This document shows positions 1-13,149 of a DNA stretch of 48,603 bases, piece after piece. The notes below the pieces were generated by a model. The model saw only the letters and a program-made list of their open reading frames with translations. It was not told where the DNA came from and did not search any database. The stretch spans positions 1 to 48,603 of the forward strand of contig JAUCBJ010006127.1 in the NCBI GenBank assembly GCA_032718475.1, in the 5' to 3' direction. How positions within the stretch are numbered: the first letter of the stretch is position 1; each line of letters opens with the position of its first letter. A program made the translations under genes and the position numbers. The stretch is from Nemertoderma westbladi. Taxonomy: Eukaryota > Xenacoelomorpha > Nemertodermatida > Nemertodermatidae.

Positions 1-1330
1 AAAAAATTATAATTTTTATTTTTTTCAAAATGTTTATTGTTTGGGTTCCTTAGGCCTATGCAGTTATGGTATGGCTACCACTGTAACTTGCTGACCTGCT
101 CATTTTGGTACCTACTTACAGTGACTTATCTTTTTTTTTTATGATTTGGTGGTGTGATTTGTCAGTTTGTTGTGATTTGGTATCATTCTGCATTCAGTAT
201 GATTTGGTTTGGCCAGTTGGCAGTTTGGTGTGATTTGGTTTTGGGATTAGGCCTATTTTTTGTTATTTGGTTTGTGATTTGGTGTGATTTACTGTGATTT
301 GGTTCATGGCTTGTGATTTGTTGTGATTTGGGTTTTTAGACGGCTGGACCTGGACGGACCGGACCCCAAACTGCAGATCTAGCCTATATCCTGATATCTG
401 TCAGTCTGTATAAACTGTACCGGTCAGCACATGCCAGTCTGTCAGTACAGTACCGGTACCTACCGCTACCGGTAGGTCTATCTCTGTCTGTCTGTATCTG
501 ATGAACTGTCAGACTGTTTAGAGCTTACCCTTACAGCCTTACGCTTAGCCTGTCAGCCTGTTAGCACTTAGTCCTACTTCTGTACCCTACTTCCTGACTT
601 CCTACAGTCAGACCAGACAGTCAACAGCCTGACAATGAACAGCTCAGCTCAGCAGCTCCCACTGCCTGAGCCTGACCAGCTGACTGTCGTATCGTACCGT
701 ACCACTGTCTGACTGTTCACTGTTAGACTGTCTGACTGTGTCACTGTGACTGTACTGCTGTACCAGCATGCAACTGTCAGACTGTTCAATCAGACTTTCA
801 GTCAGTCAGTCAGTACAGCATACTAGCATTGGCGCCTGGCAGCCTGGCCCTGCACCCTGTGCCCTGGCAGTCCCGTCTGGGTTAATGGAGTAAGGCAGGC
901 AGTCTGCTGTCTACGGACTACAGGTCCTGGCTCTGGCATCTGGCGAACCGACCGCTGGCAGGCTGGACCGTACACGTCCTGAACTGACTGACTGACAGAC
1001 TGACGTAGGCCTACAGCCGTACTGTAACTGCAGTACTGCATACTGTACTGTAATTAATACTGTACAGAGCTGCCGGGGCAGTAGGCAGGTAGGCTGTATG
1101 CCAGTATGCAGTATGTATATCCTCCTGACTGCCTGATATCTGTGCTGCTGTCTGGCTGTGCTGTACCGGTACCGGCCAAGCTGCTAGCCGACTGCAGACT
1201 GGTATGTGGTATGTATGTGGTATGGTACAGTGGTAGGCCTACTGATGTTCTAGCAACGGCTGAACTGGCTGTGGAATCAATATATTCCAGCAATCATGTA
1301 CTTTAATACTGTAGCTGTATTTTCTGATTG
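1..1330. repeat. Low-complexity region: GTGATTTGGT then CTGT/CAGT-rich
   Basis: About 125-335 is a degenerate repeat of GTGATTTGGT. From about 390 to 1330 the DNA is rich in CTGTCTG, CAGTACTG and the palindromes GTACCGGTAC and TAGGCCTA, giving long chance frames on both strands. No gene is supported. Confidence 0.7.
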
Positions 1331-4300
1331 TCATAGTCTGATAGTGGATAGTGTAGTGTAGAGGCTAATTTCTGTATGAATGAATGAATTAATAATTCGT
1401 TTAATTTCCTGTACATAATGGAGGAATGTAAATAGGAAAATTGCCGTTAATCACAAACACAGATTACAGAAAACTTTATAATTACAGAAATAATACGTTA
1501 AAATTACTTTAAAAAGAGGCTTAAATGAATTTACTGTAGTTAGGGCCATTCATCAGTTCAGTTCAGATACACATCATTAACCTACAGACCTATGTAATAA
1601 ATATTTGCATTGGATTTCGACAGAAGAGCTATCAGCTGGCTACACTAATTTATATTACAAACACACAGTTAGTGAGAGAGTAATACAGTAGTAAAACTAA
1701 TAACTGATTAATGTTTGCTTACTGTCTGGGTTGTAGAGTGAGTGATTATAACTTGGCAGAGGAAGTAATTCCTTGTTGGCCCTTCCTATTGTATTAAATA
1801 GCATTACACTAAGGTCATCTCTGTGGACGCTCATATCCATTCACCTGGATGCCACAGTACAGTAAACTAAAGTAAATTTCCTCAACAATGTTTGCCTCGG
1901 CCCGATAAGGAACCGATTTTTTATTTTAAATAAAAGAGACAACGAGAATTAGTATAGAACTAATAATTATGTAAAAATACAATCATATTTCATACAATAA
2001 TTATTAATAAATTTGATCTATTATTAGTTGCTCAATTCTAGAACAAAATCGACCTGCAACTAGTGAAGACCTCGTTTTGGAATTTCGAAACCACGCTGGT
2101 GCGATGTGCGATATCGTGTTTAGTTAATAAATTGAAAACTCCATCAGTTCTCATGTGCAACCAGTAATAAGAAATCGCGATAAATGTAATTAAAGAAAAA
2201 TTATTCTAGAAAAATTTTCCTCAAAAAGTATGAAGTCTTGGCATTGGTGACGCGAAACTAGGCTAGTGAGATTCAGAATATTGCGTTTAATATAAAAATC
2301 AAAAACGCTATCGAATTCCGTAAAGGCGTTAATAAAATACTGCAACTTTTTTGAAATTTGTAAAATTCTAGAACTAGAAAAAATTAATTTTTGAACGGCG
2401 CTGTTTGGGGTTTCGAAACATGGATAGGCTGAAAGAGGACATCGAATTAAGTTGAAAAATGAAAACCCCATCGAATTTGGACAAAGCGTTCCGGAGTTAT
2501 AGCGGATCGAAAAAAATTTACCCCCCCCCCCCAGTCGCCAAAAATTAACAGTAATTTAAAATTTTGCAAAAAAAATATTTTGCGTTATTTTTGATGGCGA
2601 ATCGATTGGCAGTACTGGCTACGAAAAATTTTTTTTTGAAATTTTTGGTCAGAAAAAAAAACATGGAAAAAGTATATTTTTAAAAAGATTTGATGTCTTT
2701 GCCTATGGTCAGAGAATGATCCAACTCTGTACTTGGCAATCGCTCAAATCCATTCAGCTGAATGGCACAGTAGAGTAAACTAACGTAAATTCCCTATACA
2801 ATGTTCTGAAGGGGAGACTGACAGAGAGTAATCCAACAATAAAACATGTTGCAATAATGTTGGCATTAATGTAGCCAACACACTGTGTACTTAACAGTCA
2901 TTCAGCTTACATTAGCAGAGTGAGATATTCCCATAGATGGCATTGGGAAGAGTAATTCAGCTGAGGCGATAATAGATTTCAAACTAAACCAACCACCAGT
3001 CAATGTTTGCTTTGACAGAGAGTGCAGGGCCTAAACAAACAGTATGGGTGTACTAAGTATAATAATCTTGGCAACCTCATCGATTTATTACTAAGCCTTG
3101 TGTAGAAATGCATTACATAAGCCATTTTTCATCAGGACACCAGCTGTCATTGGTGTTATTTTACCATTGCGCCTATGGCGTTTTTTTTGTTTATGTCTAT
3201 TTTTCGAGCCCACGGCTCATGGACGAAATAGCGGAACATACCAAGGACCTTAGAATCGCGGTATCTAGCCGCTGTGAAATTTTCATCAAAATCGTTAGAG
3301 TAGTTCTGGCTGTAGGTCAGTCAGTCAATCAATCAATCAGTCAGCCAGCCACGAGCAATTCTTACAGTAATGAACCTCTCGGTTCCTAATAAATTCTGAC
3401 TCACCCACGGAGGAGGAGTTGAGTAAAACTAAATCTATTTCAAAATGTAATGCAATCTCATAAAGATTTGTAGAAAAATTTGGGGGGTGGTGCATGAATT
3501 ACGACACTATATTCCAGGACACAGTGTATGGTAAGATTGCTGTACGCATGTCGTTTATGTCACATGACGCATTGATTGCTGCGCTTGCATTAAGGCCCCC
3601 CTTCACATGCAGCAATTTTTGTTTCTGCAACGTATTTCTGAAACAGAGGTTGCTGCGTGTCCGTGCTCAGAGTCCAGCAATAAAGTTGCTGCAACATTTT
3701 GAAAAAAAACTTTTCTTACATCTCATTTTTATACTAGCTAATTTTAGATAATTTGAGTGATTTGATATTACAAATAAATAAATTATTGTACGTCGTAAGA
3801 ATGTTACGCCGTCTTATCGACGAAATTAAGCCGCTACTACTCCTTATGACCTTAATCCCACACCCCCATGACCTTTATTGCCCCCCCCCCCCCCCCTGCT
3901 AAATCTATATTGAAATTAACTTACTGGATAACTGTATCGCTTATTCTTGGTCAAATTATTAAAAGCGACATGCTAACTTTATTTATCGTCTCATACCCCC
4001 TTACTCAACTTATTTCCCGCTCCTTGTTAACTTTATTTCCCGCCCTTTGCTAACTTTCTTTCCCATACCTTTTACTCCATTATATTACACCAAAACACTC
4101 CCACACCCACATCCAGTTAATTGAATCATTAGAAAACAGACTTATTGATGATTAAATAATAAGATATTAATTATTTATAAATTTTATAATAAATTGAAGT
4201 AACATATAGACATGATTGCGAATAAAACGAGACTACAAATGGTCAAATATTTCCAATGAGATGATACAAATGAGATTGATGATCTAAAATTACACAATGG

Positions 4301-6143
4301 AAACATCAATAACATAATATGAACAAGAAGAATGAATGACCATAATAATTTACCATAACCTATAGACCACAATCTCAGTATATTTCAGTATAAATACTTT
4401 TACCATTATAAGTAATTATTCATGTAAACATATCCAAGGAGTTAATTTTGACTATTCGAAATGTGCTGCATGTTACCAACCAACACGAATATGTACGGAA
4501 ACCATCCCAAATTGTTTTATTTTTTTTTAGTTTGGGGAGATTAAATAATTAATGTAACATAGTTAATAGTAATTTAGTGCTATTTAGTAGCAAAAAAATA
4601 TTACAATTCACAATTAAGTGAATTGGAGTTGAGATGTTAATGCAACAAATAGCGCTGGTTCAACCCCCTGTGACGTGCTTCTTAATTTCTTCAATTTCTG
4701 GACAAAACCATTACATCCTTAATTACAGTTGCTTTAACAGCTCAACTTTAATTTCAAAATATCGAAAGATACTGAGATTGGGCTATGGACTTTATAGTAT
4801 AAAGATATACCTGGACTGAAGTTCATGTTAATTGGTCTAAAAATAAAACTAATAGTCGAATATTCCCACAAATTTAGCTAATTGTCAAAATTTAATAATC
4901 AATAATTTATTATAGTTCAGATTTTTCTCACTTCAGCTCTTCTCACTACAACAGGTGTCTAAATGTCACTCTCAGCATCTTACATTTGTAACCAGAACTC
5001 TGATTTGTAACAAAACACCCAGATTTGTTACCATACAATTGGATTTGTAACAACACTCGCGGATTAGTAACACCAACACTCATGTCTAGTTACTCATATT
5101 GTCTTTATAGAGTTAAAAGTTATAAAATTAAACCTTTGACCGAAAGGTCAACCGTTCATTCTAGCCGTTATAAATAATTGCAATAACTTTAAAACCACTA
5201 ATCACTACTAAAAAGCATTACGTATCTTTCTATACACGTGCAACTTACAAAATGCTACTTAAAGTAAAAAAAAAAAAACAGAAAACGGCAGCATTGGAAA
5301 AAATGCACTGTGAAAGTAGAATTGGTATAAGGAGATATTTAATATAATGGAATCAGCCAAATTAATACTGATAAATTATTACACACATATGATAAGGGAT
5401 TCGGATATAACGTAATTTAGGTTCTGAAGTAATAATAATACCCCGAGTAAACAAATAGAATATGAATCTAACAAGCCGTATAAAATAAAAAAAACATGAA
5501 ATGTAGTTATTTATAAACATAAATATACAGTGAATATTAGTAATAATTTATATTGTATAATATTAATAATATAAAACACACGGTGAATTGAATTCGAATA
5601 ACGGTTTGTAATACTTTAAAAAGAGTATTTTTGCTTAAATAAACTATATATTTGCGGGATATATTATTTTATTTCATGTAACGTAAATATTTTAATAATT
5701 CAATTTAAATTAACAGTTCTATATTTATATATTAGTTAATGATAATAAAACAAAGGGTTATTTTTGATACAAGTCTGGAAGTCTGCCATTGAACCCGATA
5801 TCTCAAGCCAAAGTTAGAAAATAAGCTAAAATAAAAAACTCTTTAACTCAAAACTCCGTTTAAAGGCGTCAAGCAAACTCGACCACACCCCGTTACAAAG
5901 ATTACTTTTAATTAAATTCGAATTTAATTAGATTCTTAAAAAATTACTTTTAAGAACACAAAAACCCAGTCACAATACTGATACTAGTACTCTCTGAAAC
6001 TAATAACTCAATAATGGAAGTATATTGCCGGTATTTGCCATTGTGTGACCCTTTCATATTACATGAATATTATCAATAATCGAAAATACAAAATATTCTT
6101 ATGAAACGAATACAAAAGGTGATAAAACTGAGTTGACTATATC
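1331..6143. other. AT-rich intergenic DNA downstream of the CTTNBP2NL-like gene
   Basis: No gene seen. It holds a diverged direct repeat pair (1836-1890 and 2749-2803, ATGGCACAGTA(C/G)AGTAAACTAA-like), C runs at 2521-2532 and 3881-3896, a segment ending in GTCAGTCAATCAATCA (3210-3350), and about five ~22-bp units with ATTTGTAAC (4980-5080). 5668-5673 may be the polyadenylation signal of the minus-strand gene. Confidence 0.6.
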
Positions 6144-7078
6144 TCAGTGATCACTTGTGTTAGTATTAGTATAAGATGGGAAGCTAGCAGTTAGTGAATT
6201 ATAGTAACTCAGAGCGCTATTCTCTGGAGTAACTTTGACTTTATTACTTTCAGTTTGAGATACCTGGTATTGTTGTCCACTGCTGCGGCGTATCAGTCTG
6301 ATGTCTGGTTTACGCTTCACAGCGGGTTTATTTAACTGGGGTATCCTAGTCGTGGTATCCCCGTTACCACCACTGAGTGACAGCTCATTGGATAATCTCG
6401 CTGTCTCCCTGGTAACGAAACTACTCGATGCTGTCAATCTGTCCCCTGGATACCCAATCTGGGAATAATTGTTGTTAGGTTTAACGTTGTTAGCATTGGT
6501 TACCATGCCACCGTTGTTGACATTGGTAACCGTAGAAATGTTCTTAACTTTAGTAACGTCGTTGACCTTTGTAACCTGGGTAACGTCGTTGAAGTTGGTA
6601 ACGGCGTTGACTTTGGTCACCCGGGTAACGTCTGCAAAATTGTTTACCTTTGTGACGTCACACGGGTTGGTAGCCTTGGAAACCTCGCTGATTGCACCGA
6701 TGGAAGTGAGTTTCATAACTCTGGTTGTCGAGACTAGGGGTGGCGTGGAGCGATGGGGGGTGATGGTGGGGGTGGGCCGGATCAGGGGAGGGGGGGACAC
6801 CGGAGGGGGCGACACGGACCCCGCGCTGTGTCCGCTACTGCTCGTCGATTGGTTGCAGTCAACGTCGTTATGGACCGGGGGGCTGGGGACCGCGACATCA
6901 CCATTCCCATAGCAACGTTGCGATTGTACCGCGTCCAGCTGGGCCTGGAGGGCCGCGTTCCGCCCGAGTTCCCTACGTACTAGCGCCTTCAGCTGCTCCC
7001 GTTCCGTGTCGAAATCAGAGGCTTTCTTCTCAAATTCGGCTTCCATTACGAGACAATCGCGAGTTTTTCGCATCAATC
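6144..7078 (-). CDS. CTTNBP2NL: CTTNBP2NL-like terminal exon (end of coiled coil plus low-complexity tail)
   Basis: Residues 235-545 with stop TGA at 6146-6144. The acceptor is AAATATTTTTAG before GATTGATGCG; two bases complete the split Gly codon left by exon 4. The start contains EFEKKASDFDTEREQLKALV, matching human QVEKQLSEFDIEREQLRAKL. About residues 298-348 are Ser/Pro-rich (SPPPVSPPPLIRP). About residues 375-438 are an unusual Val-Thr-Lys-Val-Asn degenerate repeat with many Asn, from a GTTNAC-type DNA repeat at 6500-6660. The last 60 residues are basic, then Ser/Thr/Asn-rich (RIPQLNKPAVKRKPDIRLIR). The tail aligns poorly with vertebrates. Long plus-strand frames here are shadows. Confidence 0.88.
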
Positions 7079-7585
7079 CTAAAAATATTTAACACAGTGA
7101 AATTATTTAACTTGAAATTAAACACTTTTAGTTCCCTAGTTGCGTTTATTGAACTGATTAACGCAAATTTCTTACTGATTGCAATTGTTTTTTGTTCAAG
7201 GAAATGCAGGTGATGTCAAAATAATATTTGTTATTGGTGGACCACAATGACACGACGGAAATACTCTTATTCGAGTCGTAAAATGTTGGATTTTATAAAT
7301 ATATCAATTTCATTTACACTGGATGGGGATGGTATACTCTCTGTGGATATTTTTTCAGAAAGTACTGCATTACATCATGTTGTCCAGAAAACTGGACGCA
7401 CAGTTTATCATTTCTAGAGGTTTCTGAGAACATGGGAAACGATTTTATGTTATTTACTCGAGTAGAGTAAACCTATACCAACATAATGATATATGACTAT
7501 TGCCAGGGTTTCTGTTTGCTGAGGTTCACCCAGACTCGATTGAAGTTCAATAATCATGATGCAAAAATAGCGGCTTGTAGGTATT

Positions 7586-8254
7586 TGGAGCGACATAGTT
7601 TTAACACTATAAGGCCGCGTTCACACTACCGAGTCTGGAGCGACATAGTTTTAACACTATAAGGCCGCGTTCACACTACCGAGTCTGGAGCGACATAGTT
7701 TTAACTTTTAACACTATAAGGCCGCGTTCACACTACCGAGTCTGGAGGGACATAGTTTTAACACTATAAGGCCGCGTTCACACTACCGAGTCTGGAGCGA
7801 CATAGTTTTAACTTTTAACACTATAAGGCCGCGTTCACACTACCGAGTCTGGAGCGACATTGTTTTAACTTTTAACACTATAAGGCCGCGTTCACACTAC
7901 CGAGTCTGGAGCGACATAGTTTTAACACTTTAAGGCCGCGTTCACACTACCGAGTCTGGAGCGACATTGTTTTAACTTTTAACACTATAAGGCCGCGTTC
8001 ACACTACCGAGTCTGGAGCGACATAGTTTTAACACTTTAAGGCCGCGTTCACACTACCGAGTCTGGAGCGACATAGTTTTAACTTTTAACACTATAAGGC
8101 CGCGTTCACACTACCGAGTCTGGAGCGACATAGTTTTAACACTATAAGGCCGCGTTCACACTACCGAGTCTGGAGCGACATAGTTTTAACTTTTAACACT
8201 ATAAGACCGCGTTCACACTACCGAGTCTGGAGCGACATAGTTTTAACAGTATAA
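7586..8254. repeat. 50/57-bp tandem array, 12 copies, derived from the adjacent MITE end
   Basis: Units of 50 or 57 bp start GGCCGCGTTCACACTACC GA (7613, 7663, 7720, 7770, 7827, 7884, 7934, 7991, 8041, 8098, 8148, 8205). The 7-bp difference is an extra TTTTAAC-type duplication. The first about 23 bases of each unit equal the terminal repeat of the MITE at 8255; the rest, TGGAGCGACATAGTTTTAAC, is not part of the MITE. The array lies in intron 4 of the CTTNBP2NL-like gene. Confidence 0.9.
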
Positions 8255-8434
8255 GGCCGCGTTCACACTACCGAGTCAAAGTCAAAAGACAAAATGCAAA
8301 ACAAATCACATGAAATTTAATTTTTTCTAGAATGCCCTTATGTATTATATTATATATTGTATTATTATTTATTATTGCTAGCTATGTTTATTTTCTTTTA
8401 ACTTTGACTTTGACTCGGTAGTGTGAACGCGGCC
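8255..8434. mobile_element. 180-bp MITE with ~33-bp terminal inverted repeats
   Basis: The left end GGCCGCGTTCACACTACCGA continues GTCAAAGTCAAA; the right end (8401-8434) is its complement, TTTGACTTTGACTCGGTAGT continuing GTGAACGCGGCC. The interior is AT-rich without a gene. TAA flanks both sides (8252-8254, 8435-8437), which would fit a 3-bp TWA duplication of PIF/Harbinger-type elements. The family assignment is inference; the inverted repeats are plain. Confidence 0.85.
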
Positions 8435-10737
8435 TAACGAGGCCTTTGACGACATTTCGAGCAGATACAGAGGATAAGATCATCTTCAAAACAGTATAGC
8501 TTATATTGTGAATGTAATTCAAACCATCGAAAACTGACAATAATTATGTGAACCATAGATTTGGTTACTTTTGAAGAGAATCAACCTAATCCGTTCTCGA
8601 GTTATTGAATGTCAAAATAAAAAATAGGGTCTATCCCATCCCGATGGTGTCCCATCCGTGACGTTTTTAAATGAAAATAAAAGCTAGAAATATATTGACA
8701 TGGTGGAATTTATATGTCGCGATCGCGTTTATAATATATTATACATATACATAAAATATACATATATATTTTGGCAATGAAATGGTTCAAATGAAAATTT
8801 TCAGAAAACTGAAAATTTCGTCATGGATGGAACATTTTTTTGTAACACGACCGTGAATCTTTTACTTTTAAGCTAAACTAGAGCCATTTCCCAGTAACTT
8901 TTATAAATATAAAAATTTGCACATATTGGACCATTGAATATGCTTTAAAAAATCATCCTCATAACCAAATTATTTCACCATCACATATGGCTTTACATAA
9001 TCATCAGTCACTATATAAAAATATATCTGTTATCAATCAAACCCATAGAATGTATCACAAAATTGTTTGATATTGATTATTTTCAATTTTATTATCAAAT
9101 TAATTAATTATTTTCATATTTAAAAAAAAATAGCATTATTCACATCACATTAAAATGGCGACAATAAAATGAGTTAGGATCAAAATTTTAAAATTCTGAC
9201 CAATACCCTTCAAGACACCAATCTTGTGATTACTATGACCAAATTTCATAAAAAAAATATTAGCAATTGTCAGAAGAGTAGCATTTTATGTATATTTGGA
9301 ATGAAAAAATTCCATTCCGAGATAATTGCCCTTAAAGTTTGAACCCTCCCGCCCAAAAACTATCTGTTAATATGTGAGCATGTCTGCCAATATATATCTA
9401 GCAACAAGAAAGCACAAAACCATGCTAAGATTATTGCTATGGAGGTTTTCCTGGTCACTGATTTCATTTCTGAGGTCAGTTTTCACTTTCAATGAAATCT
9501 AGTTTATCTGTATGTCGGTCTTTCTGACTACCCGACTATCTGTCTGTCAAACACAGGGGCGGCGCTAGACCAAGATAAGGGGGGGGGGGGGGGGGGGGGG
9601 TGTAAGTCAATTTGCACCGACTTAAATTGAATCGGTTCAACTGTGCTTGTATTAGTAATAATTTATATTAATAAATCTTATTGTTCATGTTTTAACATCC
9701 ATGAGATTGTATAAATTATTAATTAATTTAAACAGGACTTAGGATGAACCAACTCTATAGCAAATGAAACGGAAAAAATGAATCCATAAATTATATCAAT
9801 AAAAAATAATTATTTATTACATGGGAAAAAGCAGAACTTTTTTTCACTATTCCCGAAGCATTTTATTTACCGAGCGCAAGCGAGGTGCGAGATTAAGAAT
9901 ATTGAAAAAAATTTTATACATTTTCCCCAAGTAATACGTCTTTTTATTCTTAAATTTGTACTTTTTTGTTGCTCAATTCTTTAATAAAAGTAGAGAGAAA
10001 TAGTTTTCAAAATAAATTGAAATATAGTATTTTAATATATTGCTTCCATAGTTACGTCGGTTGAAATTATTGTACTCTTCAACTCCCTTCAACACAATGT
10101 TAAATAATTGCGTTTGTTCTAGAATATTTATTACGTAACTAGAGAGCCGCTTAACTACATAAACCAATATGGGATATTGAGTTCCGTTTTGGAGTACGCC
10201 GCACAGACACTAAAGTTACAATAACTTTTGAGTGCGTGAATGGAATTTGCTCAAATAACGTGCAAAGCTTTTCTACGTCGATGTTCTTTCAACACATGTA
10301 ATAAAATTTAAGAAATTCCATCAGTCAATATTTTAATTTACTTTTTTCGCCGGGAAAAAAGTCAAATCAAGGCAAAATCATTACATTTTTCCTAGGGAAA
10401 AAGTGAAACTTTTATTCGGGTATATTCGAGCAAAAAGTTACAATTTTAGAATAAAATATTATACTTTTTATGCGGTGGTAATTATAATAGTATTGTAATT
10501 TTTATTAAGGAGTTGTAACTAAGTATTAATATTTAAAACGAAGTAGTAGGCTACACAGTACTTTATAGAAGTTCACAAAATATTTAGATTAAACAAATAT
10601 TATCGCTTTAATTATTTGAATTGAATACTACGTTTTTTTTAGAGAAATCCAGTTCTTAATTATTGTACTCAATTCAATAGTTTCAACAATATCCTTTTCA
10701 CATGCTATCAGTAACAATGACTCCAAAGTCTTTTTTA
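8435..10737. other. Intron 4 sequence without recognisable genes
   Basis: AT-rich, with a 22-nt G run at 9579-9600 preceded by GGGGCGGCGCTAGACCAAGA, a dispersed repeat copy at 9440-9550, and nothing coding. Frames of 60-78 codons here are isolated and lack splice context. Confidence 0.6.
9440..9550 (-). repeat. GACAGACAG-associated dispersed repeat, minus copy
   Basis: The complement contains GACAGACAGATAGTC, then GAAATGAAATCAGTGACCAG and GAAAAC, matching 34980-35075. It is followed by the 22-nt G run at 9579-9600. Confidence 0.6.
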
Positions 10738-11440
10738 GGGATGTCCCGGAATCGATATTTTGATTCCGGCCGGAACCGGAATTCAACATGCCGGAATATT
10801 CCGGCCGGAATTCCGGTCGGAACCGGAATTTTCTATAATTAGTGAAATACACTAAATGACCCATGAAACTTTATATTTTTTGTGAAACAAATGATTTTTT
10901 TTAATTTATACAGCTAAGTTTGATAATGAGAGGAATCAGAACGTTAGGGGGAATTAAAGTGGGTGGAGTGTAGAATGGCCTGGGCCCTTATGGGGACGGG
11001 ATGGTACTTCGGCACTGAATGGCAGGGAATTCAACATAATTTTTTTCTAAAATCTATAACTTTGGCCAAAAGTTAGGTTATTAGCATTTAGACTCCTAAA
11101 AACCTACGTTAAACAAAAACCTATGGTTTCGCGTCATTAGGTAGGTCCTTTCGTGCAATATCCTGGTGTCTTTAAGGGAAAGGGGCATGTTACTGTGACA
11201 TGTTATTCGAACCAAAACAATAAACGAGGCCACTAGTACATGTTACAGTTTAATTATTGCGGGGAATAAATAGATTTATGGTAAGAAATAGGTTTGCTGT
11301 AAATATAAATAAAACAACTATATTATGCAGCACCTACAACGCAGGACTGAACTAACGTCCACTCGCAGAACCTGTACGTATTGTAATAACGTTTTGTAAT
11401 TAGTTTTAGGTTAGAGTAGTAATTGTAATTAGTCTTTCAT
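10738..11440 (+). mobile_element. Partial second copy of the hAT-like element
   Basis: It begins TAGGGATGTCCCGGAATCGA and continues with CCGGAATTCC-rich DNA. Over about 700 bp it is the reverse complement of 16376-17019, including ACTAAATGACCCATGAAAC, GGGACGGGATGGTACTTCGG and CCTACAACGCAGGACTGAAC. The second end is not seen, so the copy is truncated. It lies in intron 4 of the CTTNBP2NL-like gene, in inverted orientation to the copy in intron 3. Confidence 0.75.
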
Positions 11441-13149
11441 AACTAACAAACAGTCTTTCCATCGTGACATTTTACTGCGATGAGATATCGCATCGCTGCC
11501 CGTGCGCTTTCGTCTTTTCATTTAGTTAACAAATTGACAGTTTTGAATACAGTAAGTAGTCAATACTGTAGTGCCAGTATAATAGATAAATACTATAGTG
11601 AAATTAAAACAAAGTTAATAAAGAAAGGCCTATTACCATGGGCAAAGTATTACTACTAACTTACCGCCAGTATTACAGTTCAATTCAATCTTCCCTCTTT
11701 CACTGTCATTAAAAAGTTATCCTGTTACAACACAAAATAGTTTCATGGTGTTATGAACCCGATCTATTACAGAGATTCATTTCGAGTGTCAATTTTAACA
11801 TTTGATGATTTCCAAATTGTCTGTTTGGCTGTCAGAATGTCGGTTAAAATTAGAGGGACAGACTGACAGACAGACAGAAACCACAAGGCCAATTTGAATA
11901 ATGGCATAAGAAATTAAGTCACCGACAACGAAAACCCAATAATTTTTTAGACAGAAAGTATACTTTTCATTGACGGATAAACCTACAGTCAAACTGACAA
12001 ACAGTCTCGAGTCATATCTCGAGAAGTAAGACAGATTTTGCTAAACGGTTTTCAAATATGGAATCTTGATAAAAATCTGCTGCAGATGAAATAAAAAAAA
12101 TTTGCAAAATTTATTCAAATAGCGCTAACCCCCCCCCCCCCCCCCCCCCCATAATACAAGCTACATTGGGGTGTCTAATTGTGGATGACATGGTGGTGGC
12201 GGCTAAATAGATTTGTTAAGCCGGCATAACATCTCAATGTGCAGTTTCAATGCAGCAGACCGAGACCCCAACCGCGTTCCCTTCAGGAACATATTAGTTG
12301 TCTTGACCTTTACGATTGCGGTAATTGGTGTTCAGTTAATTAATTACAGTGGATATGATGATTAGACTGGAACCGCAAAAACATTCACATTATATAATAT
12401 GTCTTCCAACTAACACTCACCAGGCACACTACAGAATCAGGAAGCTGCTATAGACGGATGGTATACGGGGAAAAGTGAAACAAAATGCAGTTCAGTTGTT
12501 TGCAGCATGACATTTGGATAGGCCTACAGGGACAGGTATCTATTACTTTTGCCTGTGACTGCTGCAGTGCATACTTACTACATACAGTAGCAGCATATAG
12601 ATAAGTGATATTGGCAGGGTGGCAACTGCTTGCCAAAAAATCATGTCACGGATGAAATCTGCGTCACGGACGGACTTGGTATTTTTTCTCAAATGACAAA
12701 TTTTATTAAGTTAACATTTAGCCTCTGCTTGCAAACAATAAAAACAGTCTCTTGTTCTTTCCCTGATGCAGTATAAAGATCGCTAAAGTAGTACTCTCTC
12801 TCTCTCTCTCTTTAATAAAAAGTAAATAAAGTCTTTAATAAAGTAATACTCCACTGATAGCAACAACTACCACCCAATCTCTCTGATGTCTATGTACTAA
12901 GCGAAATATTATGAATATGAAATATAATCAATTATAACTTTTTAAGATACTCAATCCGAACTCACAATATGGCTTTCGCCCCAAAACTACTACAACCGCG
13001 CCCTCAAAAAATCAATCAATGCGGTTCCAATGAGGCTGTTGATTGGATGAGTCAGTGGACGCCATATTTTAGTTGTAATGAGAGTCTCGGAATTACGAAT
13101 AAGTTCCGAAATATACGAAAGTTACGAATTATTGAGTAACTAAAATTAC
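11441..13149. other. Intron 4 sequence, 5' part
   Basis: No gene seen. It contains the diverged GACAGACAG repeat, a 22-nt C run (12129-12150) and a (CT)9-10 microsatellite (12793-12811). Confidence 0.6.
11800..11960 (+). repeat. GACAGACAG-associated dispersed repeat, diverged copy
   Basis: It has GACAGACTGACAGACAGACAG and AAATTAAGTCACCGACAACG with GAAAACCC, matching the copies at 34980-35075 and 35130-35250 loosely. A 65-codon minus frame here is spurious. Confidence 0.5.

Noticed and set aside
823-1306. Overlapping frames on both strands in the CTGT-rich region
   Set aside because: Low-complexity sequence with few stops; no domains, and composition the same as surrounding non-coding DNA.
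6469-6983. Plus-strand frames of 147 and 76 codons
   Set aside because: They are antisense shadows of the CTTNBP2NL-like terminal exon; the Leu/Val/Thr and Gly repeats mirror its VTKVN and Pro-rich segments.
7586-8254. CRISPR-like array of regularly spaced repeats
   Set aside because: The whole unit is repeated, including the would-be spacers, in an intron of an animal gene; it is a simple tandem array.
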